Assembly: GCA_033854735.1 (NCBI GenBank)
Contig: JAWWPY010000024.1
Span: 30,181 to 94,180, forward strand
Origin: JAWWPY01 sp033854735
GTDB lineage: Bacteria > Actinomycetota > Actinomycetes > Streptosporangiales > Streptosporangiaceae
Reading direction: 5' to 3'
DNA length: 64,000 nt
Shown: positions 8,517 to 16,199 of the stretch, one piece after another
How positions within the stretch are numbered: position 1 is the stretch's first letter
How the letters are laid out: the number at the start of each line of letters is the position of its first letter
Notes under the pieces: model-generated
Databases searched by the model: none
What the model saw: the letters and a program-made list of their open reading frames with translations, nothing else
What the model was told of the DNA's origin: nothing
Position numbers and translations under genes: made by a program

Positions 8517-9830
8517 TCACGGGCCCAGGACGTGTTCGAGGTAGGGATTGGTGAACCGGCGCTCCGGGTCGAGCGTGTCGCGGAGCGCCACGAACTGGCT
8601 GAACTCCGGATATACGGCACGCAGGTACGCGGCGTCCCTGGTGTGCAGCTTGCCCCAGTGCGGCCGCCCGCCGGCCGCGGTCATCACCGCCTCCACGTCC
8701 CGGAAATACTTCTCGTGCGGCGAGGCGTGGAACATGTGGACAGCGATGTAGGCGGTGTCCCGGCCGCGGGCGGTGGACAGCCAGATGTCATCCGGCGGGG
8801 CGACCCGGACCTCGATGGGGAAGCTGATCCGCCAGTCGCGCCGGGTGAACAGGGCGCGGATCTCGGCCAGAACGGCCGCGAGGTGCTCCCGGGGGATGGC
8901 GTACTCCTGCTCCATGAACCGCACCCGGCGCGGGCTGGTGAAGACCCGGTAGGACGCATCGACGTAGCCACGGGCGCCGAGCGCCTTGCCGGCGATCGCG
9001 TTGACCACGGGGATGGCGGCAGGCATCCGGTGGCCCAGCCGGCAGGTGGCCCCGAACACACTGTTGGCCAGGAATTCATCGTCCAGCCGGTACCGCCACC
9101 GCGGCAGCGGCCGGGCCGGGCCGCCGGTCCGGTTGTTGCGCTTGGTCAGGCAGCCCTCGGTATGCGGGAACCAGTAGAACTCGAAATGCTCGTTGCCGCT
9201 GGTCAGTTCGTCGAGCCTGGCGACAACCTCGGACCAGCGCATCGGCTCCTCCTGGGCCCGCAGCAGGAACGAGGGGACCACCCGGAACGTCACGGCGGTC
9301 AGCACGCCGAGCGCACCGAGGCCAACCCTGGCCGCCCGGAACACGTCGCTGCCGGCGGAACATGACGTGATCGTGCCGTCGGCCAGGACCATCTCCAGGC
9401 CCGCCACCTGTGCCGCGATGCTGGCCAGGTCACGGCCAGTGCCGTGGGTTCCGGTCTGGATGGCGCCCGCCACCGTCTGCTCCTGGATGTCCCCCATGTT
9501 CGCCAGGGCCAGGCCACGCGTCTGGAGGTGGGTGTTAAGGACACGGAGCGAGCATCCTGCCTCCACGGTCACCAGGCCGGCGCGCTCGTCCACCGACCGG
9601 ACCGCGGCCAGCGCGCCGGGGCGCAGCAGCAGGCCGTCGGTCACCGCGGCCCCGGTGAACGAGTGACCGCTGCCGGCCATCCGGACCCGCAGTCCTTCCG
9701 CGCCGGCGGCGGCCACCGCCTCGGCGACCTCGTCAGCGCCGCGCGGCGTTATCACCCGGCGCGGCCGCGCGGACTGATTGCCAGCCCAGTTCTGCCAGGT
9801 GGGGGGTGCGATGGCGGGGGCGCTGACCAT
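8517..9830 (-). CDS. FAD-binding sugar-lactone oxidase (D-arabinono/L-gulono-1,4-lactone oxidase type)
   Basis: A 437-residue protein of the vanillyl-alcohol-oxidase (PP-loop) flavoprotein class. The PP-loop is VRMAGSGHSFTG with His56, the position that often binds FAD covalently. The second FAD segment is GDIQEQTVAGAIQTGTHGTG near 120. The C-terminal ALO domain ends with HWGKLHT and FVALRDTLDPERRFTNPYLE, typical of aldonolactone oxidases. It probably oxidises an aldono-1,4-lactone or related polyol with O2 as acceptor; actinobacterial members include alditol oxidases, so the substrate is open. It is divergent from the transglycosylase gene. Confidence 0.88.
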   Translation of the reverse strand: MVSAPAIAPPTWQNWAGNQSARPRRVITPRGADEVAEAVAAAGAEGLRVRMAGSGHSFTGAAVTDGLLLRPGALAAVRSVDERAGLVTVEAGCSLRVLNTHLQTRGLALANMGDIQEQTVAGAIQTGTHGTGRDLASIAAQVAGLEMVLADGTITSCSAGSDVFRAARVGLGALGVLTAVTFRVVPSFLLRAQEEPMRWSEVVARLDELTSGNEHFEFYWFPHTEGCLTKRNNRTGGPARPLPRWRYRLDDEFLANSVFGATCRLGHRMPAAIPVVNAIAGKALGARGYVDASYRVFTSPRRVRFMEQEYAIPREHLAAVLAEIRALFTRRDWRISFPIEVRVAPPDDIWLSTARGRDTAYIAVHMFHASPHEKYFRDVEAVMTAAGGRPHWGKLHTRDAAYLRAVYPEFSQFVALRDTLDPERRFTNPYLEHVLGP

Positions 9831-9982
9831 GTCCGGGACCCTACCGGAGAACTGGCCCGCGCTTCCGTCATGGTGGCCGGGCCGGCTTTCGTGGAAATTG
9901 TCCCCGTTGTGACACGGCGGTCAGCGACGCGCCGGTACCGGCCTTCCGGTCCGGGCGCCCGTCCGGTTAGGGTTGGAACGCA

Positions 9983-11101
9983 ATGAGACTCCTGTTTCGG
10001 CGCAGCGCGCCGATTGCCGCCCCTGCCGGTATGCCGCTGACGCGGGTAGCGGCGGTCGCCGGGGCAATCGTCATGGTCATGATCGGCGCGACCGCCATGG
10101 CCTTGCCGCCGCTGGGCGCCCGGCCGGCTGCGAGCAGTGCTGGCCGCAGCGCGACGGGGTATCAGCAGATCATCCTGCCGGACCTGCTGGTGATCGCGCC
10201 GAAGGGGCTCAGCGCCACCCAGATCGCCAGGATCGGCAAGGTCTCCGGGGTGCGGAACGTGCTCACCGCCGACGGTGCCGCGATCAAGATCGGGACCCGC
10301 CAGGTCAACGTGCTCGGCGTCGACCCGCAGACGTTCCGCTCGTGGACGCCGCTGGCCACGGCGTCGGACCAGGCCGTGTGGACCGCGCTGGCGGCCGGCC
10401 GTTTCGTGGCCTCGCAGGACGCGGCGGCCCGGCTCGGCCTGCGTACCGGCGTGAGCTACGGGCTGACCGGGGCCACCCGCCAGGACCTGATCTTCGGCGA
10501 CTCGGCGCCGCTCGGTGTATCCGGCATCGACGTCCTGGTCAGCAGCCGTGCGTCCAGCGCGCTCGGCCTGGTCCGCGGGGTGGCCGCGCTGGTCAGCGCA
10601 CCCGGCGCGGCACTGGCCACGCTGACCAGCGGCGTACGCGGCGCGGCCGGCTCCGGGGACACCATCGTCAGCCTGCGCAGCCAGCCGCTTCCCGTGCGGC
10701 CGGCTGTCACCGGCGGCAAGCCCGCCAGTTACCTGCAGTTGTTCCAGCAGTCCGCCGCCCGGTACTGCCGGGGGTTGTCCTGGACGGTGCTCGCCGCCAT
10801 CGGCCAGATCGAGAGCGGCGATGGGAGCAACGTGGGCCCGTCGAGCGCTGGCGCGCTGGGCCCCATGCAGTTCCTGCCGTCAACGTGGGCCACCTGGGGC
10901 ATCACCGCCTTCGGCGAACCCGGGCCACCGAACATCATGGATCCGTACGACGCGGTCCCGTCGGCGGCCCGCCTCCTGTGCGCGGATGGTGGCGGCACCT
11001 CAGCTGGCCTGGCTGGCGCCATCTACTCCTACAACCACGCCAGCTGGTATGTGACTGAGGTGCTCGCCCTCGCTCGGCAGTACGCGCAGACCTACGGCTG
11101 A
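9983..11101 (+). CDS. Membrane-anchored lytic transglycosylase with an N-terminal extracytoplasmic domain
   Basis: A 372-residue protein with one N-terminal membrane segment (about residues 22-43). The C-terminal 120 residues form an SLT-type lytic transglycosylase domain: IGQIESGDGSNVGPSSAGA with catalytic Glu277, then GPMQFLPSTWATWG and SYNHASWYV. Residues about 60-235 form a separate domain (VLGVDPQTFRSWTP, WTALAAGRFVAS, LGLRTGVSYGL) resembling the periplasmic core of MacB/FtsX-type permeases rather than a peptidoglycan-binding domain. It likely cleaves glycan strands outside the membrane. The function of the N-terminal domain is unknown. Confidence 0.82.
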   Translation: MRLLFRRSAPIAAPAGMPLTRVAAVAGAIVMVMIGATAMALPPLGARPAASSAGRSATGYQQIILPDLLVIAPKGLSATQIARIGKVSGVRNVLTADGAAIKIGTRQVNVLGVDPQTFRSWTPLATASDQAVWTALAAGRFVASQDAAARLGLRTGVSYGLTGATRQDLIFGDSAPLGVSGIDVLVSSRASSALGLVRGVAALVSAPGAALATLTSGVRGAAGSGDTIVSLRSQPLPVRPAVTGGKPASYLQLFQQSAARYCRGLSWTVLAAIGQIESGDGSNVGPSSAGALGPMQFLPSTWATWGITAFGEPGPPNIMDPYDAVPSAARLLCADGGGTSAGLAGAIYSYNHASWYVTEVLALARQYAQTYG

Positions 11102-11124
11102 CCGCACCCTGGTTGGATGGTGGC

Positions 11125-12177
11125 ATGCCGCATTACGACGCGTTCCTGCTCGTCTCCTTCGGGGGACCGGAAGCTCCCGATGAGGTCATGCCGTTTCTGG
11201 AGAATGTCACCCGGGGCCGCGGCATACCGCGGGAGCGGCTCGCCGCGGTGGCCGAGCATTACTATGCGGCCGGCGGAATCAGCCCGATCAACCAGCAGTG
11301 CCGGGGCCTGGCCGCGGCTATCGGCAAGGATTTCGCCTCCGCCGGCCTTGACCTGCCCGTGTACTGGGGCAACCGGAACTGGGCGCCTTACCTCACGGCC
11401 ACCGTGGCGGATATGGCGGCCGCCGGGGTGCGGCGCGCCGTCGGCTTCGTGACTTCGGCCTACGGTTCCTACTCCAGCTGCAGGCAGTATCTCGACGACA
11501 TCGCGGCGGCGTGCGCCGAGGTGGGCCCGGGCGCCCCGCGGATCGACAAGCTGCGGCATTTCTTCAATCATCCGGGGTTCATCGAGCCGCTCGCCGAGCA
11601 GGCCCGGGCGGCGGTCGAGTCGCTGCCCGCCGAGGTGAGGCCGGACGTTCCGCTGGTTTTCACGGCGCACAGCGTGCCCGAGGCCATGGCGGCGTCCAGC
11701 GGGCCCCCGCCGGGCGGCCTGTACCCGGCCCAACTGGCCGAAGCATCGCGCCTCGTCGCGGAGCGGGTCGGCACCGCGCACCCGTGGCGCCTGGTCTACC
11801 AGAGCCGTAGCGGGCCGCCGGCCCAGCCCTGGCTCGGCCCCGACGTCCGCGACCACCTTGAGGATCTGGCCCGCTCGGGGGCACCAGCGGCCGTCCTGGT
11901 CCCGGTCGGCTTTGTCTCCGATCACATGGAGGTGATCCACGACCTGGACGTCGAGGCGGCGCAGACCGCCGAGCGGGTGGGCTTGCGGCTGGCCCGCGCG
12001 GCTACCCCCGGCACCCACCCCCGGTTCGTTTCGATGATCACGGAGCTGGTCCGGGAGCGGGTCGACGGGCAGATGGCCGGGGCCATGCTGGGCCCTCTCC
12101 AGCCACCACGCGATATTTGCCGCAACGATTGCTGCCCAGCCGCTGCCGTCAGTACCCGTCCCGGGCGTGCAGGGTGA
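11125..12177 (+). CDS. hemH: Ferrochelatase (coproporphyrin III type in actinobacteria)
   Basis: A 350-residue ferrochelatase inserting Fe2+ into a porphyrin. It opens YDAFLLVSFGGPEAPDEV, has YYAAGGISPIN near 46-57, GFVTSAYGSYSSCRQY at 108-122 and the catalytic His182 in FTAHSVPE. Actinobacterial members act on coproporphyrin III. The C-terminus carries Cys332, Cys336 and Cys337 (ICRNDCCP), and Cys119 is internal. These are plausible ligands of the [2Fe-2S] cluster known in some ferrochelatases, but the spacing needs alignment. The ATG at 11125 follows a weak purine-rich site. Its end overlaps the next gene if that uses GTG 12167. Confidence 0.9.
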   Translation: MPHYDAFLLVSFGGPEAPDEVMPFLENVTRGRGIPRERLAAVAEHYYAAGGISPINQQCRGLAAAIGKDFASAGLDLPVYWGNRNWAPYLTATVADMAAAGVRRAVGFVTSAYGSYSSCRQYLDDIAAACAEVGPGAPRIDKLRHFFNHPGFIEPLAEQARAAVESLPAEVRPDVPLVFTAHSVPEAMAASSGPPPGGLYPAQLAEASRLVAERVGTAHPWRLVYQSRSGPPAQPWLGPDVRDHLEDLARSGAPAAVLVPVGFVSDHMEVIHDLDVEAAQTAERVGLRLARAATPGTHPRFVSMITELVRERVDGQMAGAMLGPLQPPRDICRNDCCPAAAVSTRPGRAG

Positions 12178-13015
12178 CCTGGTGAGGGAACCGGATCCGG
12201 GTGATCTGCTCGACCTGGCGCGGCGCGCCGCCGGGGAGGCGGCCGAACTGCTGGCCGGCAGCCGCCCGGCCGGGCCGTTGGGACGCCCGGAGGTGGCGGA
12301 CACCAAGTCGAGCCCGACTGATGTGGTGACCGAAATGGACCGCGCCGCGGAAGCCCTGATTGCGCGGCGGCTGCTGGCTGAGCGGCCGGGCGACGCGATC
12401 CTCGGCGAGGAGGGCGGGGAGTCCGGCCACGGCCGGGTCCGCTGGATCGTCGACCCGCTGGATGGCACCGTCAACTACCTGTACGGGCTGCCGGACTGGG
12501 CGGTCAGCATTGCGGCGGAGGTGGACGGCACCGTGGTGGCCGGGGTGGTCGCGGTCCCGGCCCGGGGTGAGCTGTTCACTGCCGTCCGTGGCGAGGGTGC
12601 CTGGCTCCGGTCCGCCTCGCAGCCGCCGGTCGCGGCGCGGTGCAACGCGCCGGTCCCGCTGCACCAGGCGCTGGTCGGGACCGGGTTCGGGTACGCGGCG
12701 GCGCGCCGCGTGGTGCAGGGGGAGGTCGTCGCCGCGGTGCTGCCCCGGGTGCGCGACATCCGGCGGGGCGGTTCGTGCGCCGTGGACCTGTGCTCGGTGG
12801 CCATGGGGCGGCTGGATGCCTTCTACGAGCGCGGCGTGAACTACTGGGACTTCGCGGCCGGCGGGCTGGTCGCCACCGAGGCGGGCGCGCGGCTGGGCGG
12901 CCTGAACGGCCGGGCGGCCAGCCCGGAAATGACCATCGCGGCCGAGCCCGGGCTGTTCAGCGCGCTGGGCGAACTGCTGGCGGGCCTCGATCCGGAGCGG
13001 GACGCGCCCGGCTGA
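12167..13015 (+). CDS. Inositol monophosphatase family protein
   Basis: A 282-residue Mg2+-dependent phosphatase of the IMPase/FIG superfamily. The metal sites are all visible: SSPTDVVTEMD (residues about 48-58), GEEGG near 80, WIVDPLDGTVNYLYG at about 92-106, and NYWDFAAGGLVATEAG near 225. Likely substrates are myo-inositol-1-phosphate or histidinol phosphate; sequence alone does not decide. The GTG at 12167 overlaps the ferrochelatase end by 11 bases; GTG 12182 would give a slightly shorter protein with no overlap. It is co-directional with hemH and probably co-transcribed. Confidence 0.88.
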   Translation: MQGDLVREPDPGDLLDLARRAAGEAAELLAGSRPAGPLGRPEVADTKSSPTDVVTEMDRAAEALIARRLLAERPGDAILGEEGGESGHGRVRWIVDPLDGTVNYLYGLPDWAVSIAAEVDGTVVAGVVAVPARGELFTAVRGEGAWLRSASQPPVAARCNAPVPLHQALVGTGFGYAAARRVVQGEVVAAVLPRVRDIRRGGSCAVDLCSVAMGRLDAFYERGVNYWDFAAGGLVATEAGARLGGLNGRAASPEMTIAAEPGLFSALGELLAGLDPERDAPG

Positions 13016-13048
13016 CAGGGCTGTTGATCCCCGGTCAGTGTTGCCTGG

Positions 13049-14365
13049 TCAGGGCTGCCTGGTCAGGGTGCCGGTGGGCGAAGGGCCGCTGGTGCGCTTG
13101 AAACTGAACGTGAGGGTGTTGGCGGTCTGCTCAGCCAGGGTGACCTCGCCGTTGTCGCAGTTCTGCTTCCCGTTGCTGATCTGCTGCTCCATGGTGAGCT
13201 TCCCGCCCGCTGCGGTGACCAGCAGAAGATTGCCCGAGCAGTTGAGCGCCGGGTAGGAAATGGTCCCGGCCGCCGAGCCGCTGATGAGCGTGACGTCGAC
13301 GGTTACCTGCAACGCCGGGGCGCTCTGGTGTACCTGCCCGGACCAGGAACCGGCCAGCGCGGCCGGAACTATCGTGGTGGCCGCCGGCGAGGCCGACGCC
13401 GTCCGCGGGGACGCGGCGCGGGTGGCCGATGCCGCTCGCAGCGGGTCGTTGCTGTGGGCCGGGTGGTGCATCAAGATCAAGGTGGCGGCTATGGCGATCG
13501 CGCCGAGGCACGCCACGCAGGCCGTGAGCCAGCCCGCTCGCTGGGCGGTGGACCGGGCCGGGGGTTCTTCCGCGGCCCTCCCCGGGACGCTGCGGGGCAC
13601 GCCCCTGGCGGCCGCGCGGGATCGCCTGGCGCCCTCCGCGAGCAGGCCAGCCGCCGGGTCGACCTGGCCAAGCAGGGCCGTGGTCACCTTGCGGGCACTG
13701 GGGCGGCTGCCCGGATCTGGAGCCAGGCAGGCGGCCACCGTGGCGCGCAGCGGCTCCGGCAGGTAGTTCAGGTCCTGTGGGCCGACAGCCGGGCGCCCCG
13801 CGGCGGCGAACAGCGTGGTCTGCGCCCAGGCGAGCATGTCCGCGGACGGCGTGGCGGACCCGTAGGGCGGAGTGATGCTGAAGTGGACGACGCGCGGGCC
13901 CTCGGCGCCGAGCACGACGTGGTCCGGCCCGAAATCCCCGTGTACCAGCCCGGCCTGGTGGACCGCGGTGAGGCCGGTGGCCATTCCGATGGCCAGCGCC
14001 GCCAGTTCGGTGTCCGGCAGCGGCCCGCTGGCGGCGACCGCCTCGGTCAGCGATGGGCCTTCCACGAGCTCGCTGACCAGATAAGGCTCATCGCCTTCGA
14101 ATCCGGCGTCCAGGATCCGGGCCGCGCAAAAGGGCGGCACCCGGCGGGCCGCCCTGGCCTCCGCCGCGAAGCGGTCCCGCGACGCACCGCCCGGCGCCCA
14201 GTCCGTGCCCAGCATCGCGATGGCCGCCATGGCGCCGTCCGGGAGCCGGGTGGCATAACTGTTCGCCGGCCCGGGATCAGCCGGATCGTCCGCGATGCGT
14301 CCCGAAAGCCGGTAACGGCCGACGCGCCGAGGATCTTCGGGCCCCAATGGCGTGACGAAGGGCAT
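13049..14365 (-). CDS. Membrane-anchored protein-kinase-like protein, probable pseudokinase
   Basis: A 438-residue protein with a Ser/Thr-kinase-like domain (about residues 15-235), a transmembrane helix (about 285-305, CLGAIAIAATLILM) and an extracytoplasmic C-terminal beta-rich domain (GSWSGQVHQSAPALQVTVDV). The kinase core is degenerate: the glycine-rich loop is absent, the VAIK Lys is Ala50 (AAIAML), HRDxxxxN reads HGDFGPDHV (142-150, lacking the Lys and Asn) and DFG reads HFS (161-163). The family fold is clear, but phosphotransfer is unlikely, so a ligand-sensing or scaffold role is more plausible. It converges on the phosphatase gene. Confidence 0.8.
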   Translation of the reverse strand: MPFVTPLGPEDPRRVGRYRLSGRIADDPADPGPANSYATRLPDGAMAAIAMLGTDWAPGGASRDRFAAEARAARRVPPFCAARILDAGFEGDEPYLVSELVEGPSLTEAVAASGPLPDTELAALAIGMATGLTAVHQAGLVHGDFGPDHVVLGAEGPRVVHFSITPPYGSATPSADMLAWAQTTLFAAAGRPAVGPQDLNYLPEPLRATVAACLAPDPGSRPSARKVTTALLGQVDPAAGLLAEGARRSRAAARGVPRSVPGRAAEEPPARSTAQRAGWLTACVACLGAIAIAATLILMHHPAHSNDPLRAASATRAASPRTASASPAATTIVPAALAGSWSGQVHQSAPALQVTVDVTLISGSAAGTISYPALNCSGNLLLVTAAGGKLTMEQQISNGKQNCDNGEVTLAEQTANTLTFSFKRTSGPSPTGTLTRQP

Positions 14366-14665
14366 GCGGTGTCTCCGCGGTCCTGCAGGGATGGCCTGAC
14401 TGCGATTTGTACCATACGCACTTCTTGCTGGTTAGCGGCAGTGATCTGGGGAACTTACCGGGCGGAAGGGCATTGCTGGAGGGCTGTCCATGCGGGCTGA
14501 CGGCGACGGCTGATCAAGACACGGAGCCGCAGTTCCGCACCCTGCGTGTGCTGGGCGGCAGGACGTGACAGAATTCGCCGCCGGAATCGGGCACAACTGC
14601 GGCTCGCCAAGCGTTACACCCGCGCGACGAGGCGCACAACGAATAGGAGGGGGTGGAGTACCCAC
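14366..14665. other. Intergenic region with no recognised gene
   Basis: This 300-base gap separates the divergent pseudokinase and DUF4193 genes and must hold promoters for both. I see no convincing gene or riboswitch. A strong Shine-Dalgarno (AGGAGGGGG, about 14646-14654) serves the DUF4193 start. Confidence 0.5.
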
Positions 14666-14965
14666 ATGGCAACTGACTATGACAGCCCACGGAAGACCGA
14701 CGAAGAACTCACCGAAGACAGCCTGCAGGAACTGCAGGCACGCCGGATGGACAAGTCTTCCAGCACGATCGACATCGACCCTGACGATGTTGCGGAGTCG
14801 CTGGAGCTGCCGGGGGCGGATCTGTCGAACGAGGAGTTGTCGTTTCGAGTCATTCCGCGCCAGGCTGACGAGTTCACGTGTTCCAGCTGTTTTCTGGTCC
14901 ATCACCGGAGCCAGCTGGCGGAGGACCGCAACGGGCAACCGATCTGCCGGGAGTGCGCGGCCTGA
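14666..14965 (+). CDS. DUF4193 family zinc-ribbon-like protein
   Basis: A 99-residue protein typical of the actinobacterial DUF4193 family. It starts MATDYDSPRKTDEE, has a conserved central part (IDIDPDDVAESLELPGADL) and ends with a four-Cys zinc knuckle: Cys72/Cys75 (CSSC) and Cys94/Cys97 (CREC). A strong AGGAGG site precedes ATG 14666. The zinc module resembles that in RNA-polymerase-associated proteins, but the family's function is undetermined. Highly acidic overall. Confidence 0.88.
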   Translation: MATDYDSPRKTDEELTEDSLQELQARRMDKSSSTIDIDPDDVAESLELPGADLSNEELSFRVIPRQADEFTCSSCFLVHHRSQLAEDRNGQPICRECAA

Positions 14966-15027
14966 CGGTGTGGCCGGGCAGCGCGCGGTGGGCTCGGGGC
15001 TGGCTTGGGCGCTATACAGTGCTGCGC

Positions 15028-15966
15028 ATGAAGCCGTGGTCCCTGCTGAAGCCCGCGCTGCTGCTCGCTACGCTGCTGCTCGCGGCGTGCGGGTCAGCAG
15101 GCCCGCCCACGCCCGCGGGCTCCGCGACGGGGCCCAGCGCGACGGCAACGCCGTCAGCCGGGCAGGATGCCCCCGGAAGCCCCAGTTCCGGCCAGTCTGG
15201 ACCGGCTGGCGCGCTGCCGGCGGTCGCCCATACGGTCGTGGTGATCATGGAGAATCACTCCTACGGTGAAGTGATCGGCAGCCCTCAGGCGCCGTATATC
15301 GCCGCGCTCGCCCGGGAAGGCGCGCTCTTCACCCAGTCCCGGGCGGTGTCCCATCCGAGCGAGCCGAACTATCTGGCCCTGTTCTCGGGCAGCACCCAGG
15401 GCCTCACCAGCGACAACTGCCCGGAGACGTTCGGTGCCGCGAACCTGGCTTCTGGGCTGATCGCGGCCCACCGGACTTTCCTGGGGTATGTCGAGAGCCT
15501 GCCGCCGCAGGGCGCCCTGGTCTGCTCGAGCGGCGAGTACGCCCGCAAGCACGTGCCATGGGTCGATTTCACGAACGTGCCGCCGTCGGCGACCAGGTCG
15601 TTCACCAGCTTCCCCACCGGGAACTATGGCCGGCTTCCCGACGTCTCGTTCGTCATCCCGAACCTGTGCGATGACATGCACGACTGCCCGGTGGCCACCG
15701 GGGACAGCTGGCTCAAGCGGAACCTGGGCGGCTACGTGACCTGGGCCCAGCAGAATCACAGTCTGCTCATCCTGACCTGGGACGAGAATGACGGGAGCGG
15801 CGGCAACCAGATCACGACGATCTTCGCAGGCCAGATGGTGCGCACCGGCCAGTACGCCATGCCGATCACCCACTACAGCGTGCTGCGGACCATCGAGGCG
15901 CTGTACGGGCTGCCGCCGGACGCCAGTGCCGCGACAGCGGCCGTGATCCGCGGGGTGTGGCGATAG
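15028..15966 (+). CDS. Secreted phosphoesterase lipoprotein (phospholipase C/acid phosphatase superfamily)
   Basis: A 312-residue lipoprotein: signal peptide with lipobox LLAAC (Cys21), then a Pro/Ser/Gly-rich spacer to about residue 62. The catalytic domain has the metal and nucleophile positions of the phosphoesterase superfamily: MENHSY (Glu75-Asn76), SHPSEPNYLALFSG (His109, Ser111), LCDDMHDC (215-219) and TWDENDG (Asp252-Glu253). It probably hydrolyses phosphomonoesters or phosphodiesters outside the membrane. The ATG at 15028 is the only start giving a clean signal peptide. The next gene is a tandem two-domain paralogue. Confidence 0.87.
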   Translation: MKPWSLLKPALLLATLLLAACGSAGPPTPAGSATGPSATATPSAGQDAPGSPSSGQSGPAGALPAVAHTVVVIMENHSYGEVIGSPQAPYIAALAREGALFTQSRAVSHPSEPNYLALFSGSTQGLTSDNCPETFGAANLASGLIAAHRTFLGYVESLPPQGALVCSSGEYARKHVPWVDFTNVPPSATRSFTSFPTGNYGRLPDVSFVIPNLCDDMHDCPVATGDSWLKRNLGGYVTWAQQNHSLLILTWDENDGSGGNQITTIFAGQMVRTGQYAMPITHYSVLRTIEALYGLPPDASAATAAVIRGVWR

Positions 15967-15970
15967 CCCT

Positions 15971-16111
15971 CCCCGGGCGTCGCCCGTAACCCAGCCCCGG
16001 GCATAGGGCCAAGCCACCCCGGGCGTCGCCCGTAACCCAGCCCCCGGGCATAGGGCCAAGCCACCCCGGGCACAGCCCGGCCAAGCCACCCCGGGCACAG
16101 CCCGGCAATCC
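15971..16111. repeat. Tandem intergenic repeats (two 46-47 bp plus two 23-25 bp units)
   Basis: Between the two phosphoesterase genes, two long units (15971-16016 and 16017-16063) are almost identical, each starting CCCCGGGCGTCGCCCGTAAC and ending GGGCCAAGCCA. Two shorter derived units follow (16064-16088 and 16089-16111, CCCCGGGCACAGCCCGG). Each contains small palindromes such as GGGCGTCGCCC that could fold. The motif CCCCGGGCATA also appears in the repeat tract at 20902-21063. Function unknown; transcript termination or a genome-wide repeat family are possibilities. Confidence 0.75.
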
Positions 16112-16199
16112 AACACTGAGCGGGTAGTCCGGTAAACAGTGGACGATGTATCATTTCTGTGATGACCCTCATGCGTAGAGTGACGATTGGGGGTTTTCG

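Noticed and set aside
15971..16111. CRISPR array
   Set aside because: Units are contiguous near-copies without unique spacers and of unequal length.
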